Origin: Pachyseris speciosa
Lineage: Eukaryota > Cnidaria > Anthozoa > Scleractinia > Pachyseridae
Reading direction: 5' to 3'
Length of the DNA stretch: 64,000 nucleotides
Assembly: GCA_016490735.1 (NCBI GenBank)
Contig: JAEMWC010000075.1
Span: forward strand, 445,001-509,000
Shown: in pieces, positions 39,650 to 51,200 of the stretch
How positions within the stretch are numbered: position 1 is the first letter of the stretch
How the letters are laid out: each line of letters begins with the position of its first letter
Notes under the pieces: model-generated
Told to the model about the DNA's origin: nothing
The model's database searches: none
Seen by the model: the letters and a program-made list of their open reading frames with translations, nothing else
Translations under genes and position numbers: made by a program

Positions 39650-40105
39650 GTTTTCCCAATTATTTCTCAACAAGTTGTGATCAATTTTTTGACATATAGG
39701 GTCACCATAGCAGTAATACAACCTCTTAGAAACACTGTTAATTTGGGCTTAATGTTCCTCTAACTAAAAATTGTGTCGAATCACCCCCGTTTTGTTGAAT
39801 TGCAATCAGCATATGAAGATTCATCTTTCTGTAAAGTTTTTGTTTTTAAATCTGTACATAGGGTTCAGAGCGGCCACTTTGATTTATCGAAAAATTAAGT
39901 GGCTCTTAACCCCATGTACCGATTTAGACGAATATCCATATGCTGACTGCATAAGAACAAAACATGGGAGTCATCCGACTCGTTTTAGAATTACAGGCAC
40001 ATAAAGCCAACATTAAGGGTGTTTCTATACTATTGCTATGGTGACCTATCAAGCCAATTCAGTGATAACAACTTGTTCAGAAAAATAATTGGGAAACTTT
40101 TTTGA
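39650..40105. mobile_element. Inverted-repeat element
   Basis: ttttcccaattatttctcaacaagtt...gggtcaccatagcagt (39650-39718) is inverted as attgctatggtgacc...caacttgttcagaaaaataattggga (40033-40100). Further paired blocks are at 39722-39770 and 40000-40030. The interior (39850-39920) forms another small hairpin. Confidence 0.55.
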
Positions 40106-40112
40106 TACCATG

Positions 40113-41034
40113 TTCAGAGGGTCTGAATGGGGGTAGTTCGATTACACGTAACACTTAATGTTTTGGCTCTGTAACATGAAACAGTTAAATTTTAGGCATT
40201 TTAACACTAACAGTAAAAAATTAACTGTAACAATAACCTTTTTCCAGAAAGAAACAAAATGGGCCCCTTAAAGGCCAATATACTATGTTAAGTATATCAC
40301 TAGGTTTTTGGCCATTTTCCAACAATTCCTGATTATTTCAAGATCTCCGAAGACTGCTGAAGACTGACGAAGATTTCCGAAGACTACCGAAGATGTCAGA
40401 AGAAGAGATAGTTGCACCGCTTTTATCATTTGTGCACTAATTCCAAAACTGTCATAGAGACATCCGAGGGTGTGAAGGAAGGACACTGTGCCAGTAAGCC
40501 CCGAAACTAATTTCATTGCTCCAGCAGCTATGTCCGAAACAAAAACAGTGTTCTGCAAGGAACAGATTCCATGGACTTGCGTAAAGGTGCAGTTTTCTTC
40601 TGTTCCATCGGCAGTTCCTTCATGGCCAGTGCCCATCAAAGTCTCGACTGTTGCAGTTATAGGGATTAAAGGTCTTATCCTTGTGATCTTTGTCGTCGGT
40701 GAAAAGAATGTTGCCCCCATAACCATTCAGCCCTCAGGTTTCCCATGAGTACTGATGGCCATAGGGTCGAAAAAAGAGTCTACAAGCTTGTACAGCCCCT
40801 TTTGAGCACAGGCTCAAAGTTCAAGAATAATTGTATTACCGATTTTTCAAGAGCAGATAAGAATTGACAATGCTAAAAGACCATGGGGTTTTCACGAAAA
40901 ACCTTCCAAACACTTAACAGTATTTTCTCCAGAAACAGTAAACATTAAGAAATTGGCCGATGTATCAGCAAACACTAAACATTATGGGCAAATAACAATA
41001 AACACTAAACCCCATTCAGACCCTCTGTTCAAGG
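40113..41034. mobile_element. TIR element of about 0.9 kb
   Basis: gttcagagggtctgaatggg at the left is inverted as ccccattcagaccctctgtt at the right. Sub-terminal aacactaa motifs occur near both ends. Interior open frames (40283-40748) have no family signature. A gaagact/ccgaagatn run of short repeats lies at about 40345-40405. Confidence 0.55.
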
Positions 41035-41771
41035 AAACAAATGAAAAGTTGTGGGAGATCGATCAATCAAAGAGCTGCTGTTAAAAATAACGAAACCAAT
41101 TTGAGTCTTTGGCTTTTGTGGCTACGACGGTTATTTATTAGGCACATAACTCATACGAGTTAATAGACGTAGGGTTACTTCCATGGAATCGTCGATATGT
41201 CATTTTATATACACCATTTTTTCTCTACCTGCAGTGATATTTAGATATAGAATACTACAGTAGTATTTAAGCAGTATACGACTGTCATAATACAACATTC
41301 ACAATTTTAATGAAAAGAAATTTATCGTTGGCAGTAAAAAAGCCACCCCTCCCCTCCCCCCGATTTTTCGCGGGTCGCGGGCCCAAAAAATGTAGCGTAC
41401 GAAGATAAACAGTTTTGAGATTATGCTGGCGTTTGTCAAACCTGCTAATATATAGTCCTAGTTAAGTACAAATTAAGTACAAATGATTGAGTTCAAATTA
41501 TCAGACGCTAAGAACACCAAGAGGAACACAACAAACAATTAATTTTAACCGACTTGAACGAGATACACGCGCAAAACGTGAAAACGTTCAAGCTGTACTT
41601 TATTTTCGAATATTAATACGCAACCAAAGACAATTGTTTATAGTTCTCATTGTATTAGTTTAGCGTCTTTGAACATAACTGGGCCATTACTGTATTTTAA
41701 GGCTCTCAATGATGTAAATGTGACTACCGAATTTTCAAAGTGTTATTTAAGAATTTGTCACAGTCATTTAT

Positions 41772-42134
41772 AGCCTGCGAGCAAGTTCTCTATTGGTGTC
41801 TCATGGGAGATTGATTTCCGGGCGTGAGTCGCGTGAGTGGCGAGCGAAGCGAACGGCGAGAGAATAGGCTAGTTTCGAATTGTGGGAGAACAAAAGAACA
41901 GAGTCGAGGTTGAGGGGAATAATTTGCATTTTCCTTTGTTTTTGACAAAAGAAAATGCAAATTATTCCCCTCAACCTCGACTCTGTTCTTTTGTTCTCCC
42001 ACAATTCGAAACTAGCCTATTGGGGCGTGGGCGCCCCAATCCTCTCGCCGTTCGCTTCGTTCGCCACTCACACGCGACTCACGCCCGGAAATTAATCTCC
42101 CATGAGACACCAATAGAGAGCTTGCTCGCAGGTT
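41772..42134. mobile_element. Long, nearly perfect foldback element
   Basis: Arms of about 170 bp meet at ctttgtttttgacaaaag near 41945. The left arm carries agcctgcgagcaag, ctcatgggagattgatttcc, gggcgtgagtcgcg and attgtgggagaac; the right arm is its complement, with a small insertion (ggggcgtgggcgcccc) at about 42022-42040. The left arm ends at tctattggtgtctcatg. Overlapping open frames on both strands are palindrome artefacts. Confidence 0.85.
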
Positions 42135-43058
42135 AAGTCATTGAAACATTTATAGTCACAATTTCTCCGCAACAGTGGTTTAAAGGAGGTAAAACTGGGT
42201 GAGCTTTTTCAAGTTCCATCTTGTGCTGTGGGTATACTTAAAATAGCCAAATACAGATTAGTTTTTGCTTCCCCTTTGAGAAAATAGCTTGATATCTTTC
42301 TTTTGGTGTTCTGCCGGGGCATTTTTTTTTTATAAGCAATGGCGGTACTTGGATCAGTTTTTTTGGCCTCCAAGACTTACAAATCACCGTGGCATAGCCC
42401 CTTTAACGGCCCCCTAATTTTTCTTTCAGGCCGGACCGCCGGACGTGGCCCGCGAAATTACCGGCGAGGCGCGAAAATTAGATTCCCCACCACCAACCCC
42501 CTCAAAATTCCACGTTGGTCATCGCTGAGAATAGCCGTCGTCCGATTATCACCTTTTTATCGGCGAGGAAAAAACGAAGAGACAAAGATGAATTTTTAAG
42601 CTTTTAGTGAACAGTGAACCCAAATTGAATCTTCTGACTAGTGAGCTTGCACAAATTTACCGTTTGTCGCGGGGTGACCAACAATGACAGTGTTGTCAAG
42701 TTATTTTTTCTTTCCTCGTCTCTTTCTTTCGATCATTTCCGTGTTTTGTGTTGCTAGTTGCATATTCAGGTAAATATCGGGCGTGTTCTTCAAGAAATGG
42801 CACCCTAAGCTCCGAAGTAGCCTGAAGTCGATCAACGGGATTGAAAATTCTGGCCACATGTTAGGGGTAAGCACAAATAATTTAAGCAACAATAATTCTA
42901 CGAATGGCTAAGATATGTAACAATTCACACTATTTGTTTTTTAATTGAAACTCGATTTTCCTTGAATAAAGGTCTGGTTTCCCTCAATTCTTTGACCAGA
43001 GCTAGGAAGCAATTGGAACATTTAATAAATCTGAACGGAGCAAAGGGAGAATGGGGTT

Positions 43059-43400
43059 GTTTACCATTTAGAAAAAAATTCCTGAAATTTCGGTTGGGAA
43101 TTTTCGTTCGGAAGGAATGGTACGTTTGGTTTACAATTTGCCTACAATTTCCAGATTGTCACGTCGCGCTCGCTGATTGGATAGATTACGCTCGGCCAAA
43201 AGCCAAGAGGACTGAAACTAGTACGAAACATAGAAACTTCTAAATGGTAAACGAATTTCCATCGGGAACGTCCCAACCGGGAAAACAGGACTACCTTTTC
43301 AGAACTCCCGTTTGTCCCGGGAATTTTCCAGTGGGACGAACCAAAAAAACGTTTATCATTTACATTCCAACCGGAATTTCCGGGAATTTGTGGTAAATTG
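43059..43400. repeat. Inverted-repeat element with gtttaccatttagaa arms
   Basis: gtttaccatttagaa (43059-43073) and ttctaaatggtaaac (43238-43252) are exact complements. A second related block at 43253-43400 repeats the motifs ggaatttccgggaattt and ggtaaattgtaaa. Non-coding. Confidence 0.5.
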
Positions 43401-45936
43401 TAAAGAACCTGGGAGAGAGACTTGCATTGCCTCTCCCCAGTTTTCCACTCGGTCACCTACGCTAACTCGCGTGATTATCTCGCCCTTTGGGACAAGTTAC
43501 GCTATTTTCAAAATAAAACGTAGATCTCATTCAGCTTCGTGTAGCTAAAACCGATGTTTAAAAAATAGTACGCGCGCGCGCATGATGCCAGTGATTTCGA
43601 AAATAACGTGGCTCAGTAGTATTTACTTTGTTTGACGTCATCCTAAAACATTTGCTATGCGCGGACAATTTCATGAAGTAGATGCATGAGTACGTGTTGT
43701 ATGCTTGATATCCTTCCATTAAATAGCGAAAACTGGGTGTTAATTTTGCTCTTAAACGGCGATGGCCCACTGAGAGACACAGTAGGGAATTACAGGTTAG
43801 TTATGCGGCATCCTTGTTTCTCCACGGGATACCTAAATATACACTCGAACAAGTTTGAATTTCAATGTGACAGATTTTGAATACGAACAGCATCGCTGCA
43901 AAGGACATGTCAATTATTTCGCTTGATGTTCATCCTTCATATCAGTTTAATACTTGTCATATGTGTAGTTTGTGGTTAGGTTTTTGGCGATTAATAGTTA
44001 GCAACACTTTCTTAGTTCTTGAGGCATTTCAGCTAATTAGTTGATCTTGTATTCTTGCCAAGGCACGCGATCAACATACTGATGCATTCAAGCTTTAAGA
44101 TGTGAACTAGCTCTACTTTATAAACACAACTTTAACAAACGTAAAATCCACTTCATTTGAGAGCTTGCAGCCGGCAGGCTAAATACATACAGTTAATATT
44201 CAAAGCTTTCTTATTTCTTATATGAAACGAAATAGCTTCGTTTACTGTGATTATTCAAATTACCTGGAGCGTCAATACTAATAATTGCTGTCATAATTTT
44301 AAACAAAAGGCCAAACGAATTTATCCAGCCAAAAGCTGCTCCCAGATTGTGAAAACCAAACTTTGTCGTTTCTATAGTTATATCTTTATATGTTTTTCTT
44401 GTAAAAATCAAGAGCTTGTAATGATTAGCATAAGTTTGGGTATGAGATAAACTTTTTAATTGCACTCTCCCAAGTCTTGCTCAATATCATTGCCCTCGCG
44501 CACACTAACCGCTTGCTGCAATTGAGCCGAGAGTGAGATTTTATTGTTAGCATTCTACTGCAAACGGCAGCCTACTGGCATTTATGTAACTTTCCACTTG
44601 TTAGCTTTAACTAAAGTTATTTTAAGCTAAAATGCAAATTGATCTATCTTGCGTTAAAACCGCACATGATGGCTACAGCCGGCTATACGCGTTGTTTCAT
44701 ACTTTTGTGTTAAAAGCGATCCTCAAGCTCAACAGAGGTCTCTATGTTCAAATGGTATACGTACCACTGATTTATCGAGATTCATACGAGGGAGCAGCTG
44801 AAGACACTAGGAAGTTGGAAGCCAAGATATGCAAAAATTTAGAACATTTCTTTCTAATTTGATAGCTAGGTGTGGCCATGAAATGTGGTACCCAAGCAGG
44901 AGTGTACCACTCTTTTTCGAAATTCCTGTGGATCTGTCATTGTTTGCGGCTGGGAATACCGTGGTTTTCGCAAAGTCTTGTTTTCTTACAACACCTCATT
45001 TTCTGAATTGTTTCTTAAACGCAAAGCGTATATAGAAGGAACTTTGCATTGAAATGCCAGCATAATGTTTGATACTTTGCTGTATGGTACGAACACCAGT
45101 GATGATAACAAAAAGTGGCAGAAGAAAAGACATGATTCAGATGGCTATCAGGGCTATGTCTGTATATCTTGATTTGCCCATATAAGCTCTCTTCTGTCTT
45201 TTCTTAACGAAAATGTACGTTATGGTGACTAGACAAAATGGATTTTTTGCATTATAGTATCTCAGAGCTCATTTTCTTCGTATCTCGGTTCTTCTGTAGC
45301 TGTTAAGAAGGCAGACAGCGGTCAGTTTGCCAAAACTAAGCGCTAAGGTTAGTGCTAGTTTGAACAGCTTTCCATAAGGATATCTGTGTTAAAATGGCCG
45401 CGGTCCAGTGTCGTAAAGGGGTTCTCTACCAGCGACACTTCTATTAGTCGTATTTTTGCGGGAGGCTAGGATAAAGTCTCATGAAAAATAACTTTAATGC
45501 CCATTACTGTTCGAAAACTAAATTACTTATTACTGATTAGGGTTTGTTGTTTGTTTGTTTTTCACGAAATCATTTTATGTGCCTTCTTGCTATGTGGGAA
45601 CAGGATCAAGTTTATGCAAAGTACTCTGTAAGATATCTGGCAAAGTTTTCATCAAAACACACCCGGAGCCAACCTTCGTACCCATGCCTTTTCCATAGTT
45701 GAATTGTCATAAGAGTGCTTGAAGGCTTAAAGTGTCTATATCGTCTGTTTTTTGTGGTTCTGGTATGTACATAAAGAGTAGATAGATGTTCAAAAAAGGT
45801 TTTTCGAATTCCACTGTGTTTTTGCCCTGAAATCGTCGTTCAAATTTCCCGCTGAGCCACACCCATCAAACTTGACCGAGCTAGTAAGGGACATGGGTCT
45901 ATTCCTTATTACTGTGGCCTGTCAACAGAAGACAAG
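43401..45936. other. Intergenic, nothing recognised
   Basis: AT-rich DNA without supportable exons. If the LACTBL1 gene has an upstream first exon it could lie here, but I cannot identify it. Confidence 0.45.
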
Positions 45937-46127
45937 CTGCAGAAATTCTGCGGCCTGTGATCAGGCGGCTTGTCTTCTATTCACAGGCCGCAGAATTTCT
46001 GCGGCCTGGTGCCGCAGAAATTCTGCGGCCCATTACTGGCTGGTTCCGCAGAAATTCTGCGGCACCAGTCAATTATGGGCCGTGGAATTTCTGTGCCAGT
46101 CAATTATGGGCTGCAGAATTTCCGTGC
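45937..46127. repeat. Array of six 17-bp dyads, CCGCAGAA-W-TTCTGCGG
   Basis: Copies at 45937-45953, 45988-46004, 46012-46028 and 46046-46062 are (near-)perfect dyads with arms CCGCAGAA/TTCTGCGG around one A or T. Those at 46080-46096 and 46111-46127 are degenerate. The last three are spaced about 31-34 bp and share a ccagtcaattatgggc spacer. Copy 1 and the spacer after it are bracketed by an extra inverted pair, agaagacaagc and gcttgtcttct. No known family is recognised. Confidence 0.8.
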
Positions 46128-46237
46128 CAGTATGCAGGATTTATTTGAGATTTATTTCAATGAAGATAAGGTGCATGGTTCTTGTCAGTCTATTTCAGTC
46201 AATAGAAAACGTAAAGCTTGTGGGATGTGGCTGAAGT

Positions 46238-46430
46238 GACAAGGATACCTCACAAATTAATGTGATTTGGTAAGCTGAAGCCACACTAAAGGCACTAGGC
46301 TGCTAATGCTTGGGCTCAATCTTTGCTTTGGTAGATTTAAGGGGTAATGCCCGCTACCATGTGGCCTTAGTGCCTTTAGAGTGGCTTCAACTTACCAAAT
46401 CACATTAATTTGTGACGTATCCTATTTCAG
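46238..46430. mobile_element. MITE with about 60-bp TIRs
   Basis: Left: ggatacctcacaaattaatg...ttaagctgaagccacac-like sequence. Right: gagtggcttcaacttacc...cattaatttgtgacgtatcc. The arms are imperfect complements with gtgatttggtaag shared. It directly follows the dyad array and precedes the first recognised LACTBL1 exon. Confidence 0.7.
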
Positions 46431-46928
46431 TCAATTGTTGTAGAGCTGCTTTTTATATAATATTTTCTTGCTATTTTTCTCTGAATTCATGAAGTGTCCA
46501 TAATAATAAGATAATTATTCCAAGCTAAAAAAATATGCAGTCAAAATATACTTGTCAACAACGATAAGACCAATTTTGGAAAAACACAAATTGTTTTGGA
46601 AGGCGTTTCATGCTTCAGGGCACATTAACCGTTCCCTTTGTGTTCAAAACAAAACCGCGTGCTTCTAATCACAAAGTCAGGTCTGTAATTGTTATCCAAA
46701 TAGATTTGTGCATGGTCAGGGAAGCCATAAGCTCCAGAGATTGTCACTGACTGGCCGACATCTGCAGAACATTCATGTTTGTTTAACCTCGTCTGCTCAC
46801 AAACAGTCAACAATGAACCCCTCTTTCGAGTAAGCCAAAAATGATTTTCCGTAAATGAATAGCGGTTTGGCCTAAAATATGGGTCAATGAATAGAACATT
46901 TTTGACATTTTATTGATCGTTCTTGCAG

Positions 46929-48156
46929 AAACAGCCAGAAAGACAACGAAAGTGACAGGAACTTTCACAGTTTGGATAGCTTGATGTCAAACCAGGATGG
47001 CCAACTATCTTCGGTTGGTTCGCAAAGTGTCGTCGCTTATCCCGACGTCCACTCCAGCCGGACAGCGAGGACGATTGCTCGGCTCAAGCTCGCTGTCGTG
47101 ATTGTGTCTTTAGCACTTCTTGTTATGACTGTTCTCTTCATTTGGCAAATCACAACGAAGAGCGCTGTTTCCGATCAGGTACGCTTTTAAAAAGACCTTG
47201 CAGTGGTTTTCAGAACTAACCTTAAAATTTATTTCAAGCGGAATGCTTTTTGAGTTCAAGGAAAGCTAAACCAAATTTTTTTGACGCGAACTGTTGGACG
47301 ATACGCATAGCGCCAGTAAATTTCATGCAAGTTACCACGCGAGCCAAGGATAACCACCTTTTTAACGACCACGCTTAATAGCTCTCTTTCAGATGCCCGT
47401 ACTTTCACGAATTTTCCCAACACTTTTCCCGCAAATGTTTTATGAAGTTTTTTTGTCTTTTGGTGACGAGCTGGTAATTTGTATTATTTTGATCAAAATT
47501 CACGGCACCCACTTTGTTTTTAATTAGCGTCACGTAGTTTGGAGTTGATCAATTATACACGTTAAGAGATTTCCTTTCCACCTGTGCTAGCCTATTCTGC
47601 GAGACCTTTCGAGGCGTTGCCAAACGGTGACAGAGTTTGGAAACTCACGTCTGCAACAGCAACAACAGCACCTCAAAACCGTGGGTTTTAACGAGCCCAA
47701 ATTGTTAGCGCACGTGCAGGGCGCTTGAATCGTTCTACACGTGTCCTTTATTTCGGTACTGAGCCTCTTCCGACTCCCGCGTGGTCTTCTCAGGCGCGGA
47801 TCCAGGGGAGGTGAAATGGGTGAATTTTCACCCCCCTTTTTCTGAGCCCCCCTTCTTTCTTTTTTTTTTTTTTTTTTTCTTATTCCTCAAACACCTCAAC
47901 CAGGATTTGGTTCTATTACATTATTACAAAAATTCACCCCCCATTTCAAAATCCTGGATCCGCGCCTGCTTCTCCTCTTCCGTATATAACAACGTGAAAT
48001 AATTTGGCCTATACTTCAAGGTTTTATCAGAACGTTATAGCATGACAGTAAATTTTCATTCTTTTCAGACTGGCAAGAATTTAATTTCCGTTTTCTATAC
48101 AACGCATAGCTTTAAAACCCGCGGACTTGGCCATTTTAGTAATTTTGATTTTTCAG

Positions 48157-48205
<49 letters not shown>

Positions 48206-51200
48206 CTTTAATTCAAATCACATGGCAGCCCTCTAAGGCTGAATTGCATGAATTTACAAATACATTTGATACAAGATTTAAAATATGAAAAAGTACTGAT
48301 TTTAGACAAAATTGTACTTTAGAATTCTACTTTATAAAGTTATACTTAAAATGAGATTATACTTTATACAAAAACAAAAACTACTAATGCTTGCACATAG
48401 ATGGCAGAAATGTGCTAGAAATCGCTTGGTCCGCATGACTGGATTTGCAAAGTGGCGTTGTCTCCTGAGGTTATAATGACAATAGTTCTTGGGAGGGAGA
48501 AAACGATGCAACTTATGATCTGGATTAGATACCATAGAATCAAACAATTTTTTACATTGATCTATGCGCATGTCCTCTAAAGGTGCCATATTGAACATTG
48601 ACATGCTGTCATTGTAGGAAAGGCCTGGCGAAATGATTGATAGTGCACGATTTTGAATGCGTTCAATATCTTTACTTAAATAGTCAGGCAATGCGTGATG
48701 ATTCAGGGGGGCACAATATTCTAGGACAGGCCTATATACAAGTGAGATAGAAGCAAATAATATCGTGTGCTGGGACATTTGCACGCTTAAGTAATATAAG
48801 AAAGTAAATTCTCTTGTTGGCCTTTTGGATTATATCCAAGACGTGACAATTCCATTGGAGTGTGTTGGTTATAATAACTCCTAGCAATTTAACACTATCT
48901 ACGCGTTTGAGTTCTTGAGAGTTCACAGTAACTGCGTCAAAATGATGTTTAACCTTCTTAAAGTCAATAACGAGTTCCTTGCACTTATCCGCATATAGCT
49001 GGAGCTTGTTGGTTGTAGACTACTGCTCAACAGCGTTAACAGCTACCTGCATCCCACTGTGACCTCCACTTGGAACCACCTCTGCGAGCGTAGTGTCATC
49101 CACGTATTTCAATACGTTATACCCAGAAGAGTATAAGGGCCAAGTTTTGTGCCCTGGGGCACGCCTGATGGAACGGTGCCCCATTCGGAGAAGCAATCGC
49201 TAGTTAACTTCACTCGCTGGCGCCTATCCATGAGGAAGTCGCAAACCCAACGGGCAATTCCGCGAGGAATGCGCAAACCCAGAATTTTGGCAGCTAGAAT
49301 ACCATGATCCACCAGGTCGAAAGCCTTTCTGTAATCCAAGCACACCACGCGCACCGCTGAGCTAGTACCATCCCTTGCTTGCGCCCACGTATGTATCATT
49401 GAAATGAGGGCATGTAGGGTTGAGGAATTTGGGATAGCTCCAAATTGGTTAGGATCAATCGACTCCAAGACTGCAGGACCAATATATTTACTAACCACAA
49501 AGTCCTCTGCTAACTTGGACAGAGCCGGTGTTAGGGAGATAGGTCGAATATGCTTGGCGATGGTAGTCACTGGCTTAACTTTCAACAGAGGTGTGACATC
49601 GGCATCCTCCAGGACCTTGGAAGTTCCTGCTCAGCGAATGATGCATTCAGAATGTCGCAGGCCGGAGAAGTTAAGAAGTCAGCATAGTCTCGAAGAAGCC
49701 AGTTGTTAATACCATCTGGTCCCCCGGCCTTCCTCGGATTCAGCTCCAAGAGAGCATTACATACCTCCGAGGGGGTAACTATTAGGAGCTCAGAGTCGTC
49801 CGCAAGTGGGGGGAGGCACGAAAGCGGCGTATAGTCCTGCATTGGTTCAAGAAGAGCCGAGTTGATCATGTTTGCAATGTCCTGATTAGAATGCGCCGCG
49901 TTCCCGTCAAGGTGTAAATGCGAACGTATGTCTTCCCCACCAGTAGCCGGAGTCATCCCAGCAATCATTTTAACTTCTCTCCACCACTGGCTAGGCTTGG
50001 TTGTCTTGAGGTTAGCGACTTTCGATGCGTAGAACTTTCCGCGACACACCTTTCGCTCACGATTTATGATGTTCCGAAGATGTCTATAACCCTCAGTATC
50101 GCCCTGCGCAAAGGCTTTTTGACGCGCCTTGATAAGCGCCTTAAATTCAGCTGTCACCCACGGAGGGTCATTCATGTGCAGCTTGAAGGTCTTTAAGGGC
50201 ATGATGATATCTAAGCCAATCTTGACGAGATCTTGAAAAAGCTGTAGCTTGCTTTCGCAATCTTGCACAGAGTCTAAAATAGACCAGTCAGTGGAGCCGA
50301 AATACCTGTTACAGTAAGCCGAAATACGGATACAGTAGGTTAAATCAGTTTCAACTTCAAACCTTTCAAAAATTAGACGATCTTTTCGGTATCTTGGTCT
50401 AATTTTCGTACAAAATTAGGATTAATAACAAACGAGTAAGCGCCTTACAGGTATCATTATACGCGCGAGGTGGAGAAACAAAATTACACAAAGTCCCCTA
50501 CAAGGTTACTCCACAGGAAGAGGTTTCAGTAACTTCTGCCAGTTCTAGCTCGGCTTGACAGTAATCATTTCCCAGGTTTATTAAGGTGCCTATGAAGTAA
50601 AAAAGTTCTTGTTCTTATATCATAGCCGGTTTATTATTTTCTGATTCTTAGTATGTAGGTTTTAGGAAGTAAAACATTCACAACGCTGAAGAAAGCGAAC
50701 CGAAAGTTTTAAATCTAGCGTCTAAAATTGTCTCCATCGGTTGCGCGCGGCCAAAACGATCGCACTACAAAGCTATGACGTAGGAAATGCGGTGATAGTC
50801 ATGTCTTCTGATGCATTTCCTACGTCACAGCTTTGTAGTGCGATCGTTTTGGCCGCGCGCAACCGAAGGACCCATTGTCCTAAGAAAAAAATCGTTCCCA
50901 GTCTATGGGACACGATTTATTGAATTTTCCAACCCGTTCTCACACTGGAGTTCGCTATTATCCTGCATTGTCAAATCGCTCTGAATTCACTATTATCCTG
51001 AATTTCAAGACTTATCAGGTCGCTCAGAATCCTGGGAAGCGGACATGTTTTTTTTTTAAAGATGACCTCGGACAGTACTCGAACCTGCGACTGCTCGCTT
51101 ATTATTCCCTCCCTTAACCACTCGACCACTACGCTAATAGTTGCAGAAACTTCAGTTTTTAAACATAATAGAATTAATGCACTTGTCCTAAATCGTGCTG

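Noticed and set aside
41790..42136. Similar 67-84-residue open frames on both strands
   Set aside because: They mirror each other because the region is an inverted repeat; no family features.
45957..46239. Open frames across the dyad array
   Set aside because: Two overlapping frames give repeat-peptide translations (RNSAA.., AEILR..) of the dyads, not a protein family.
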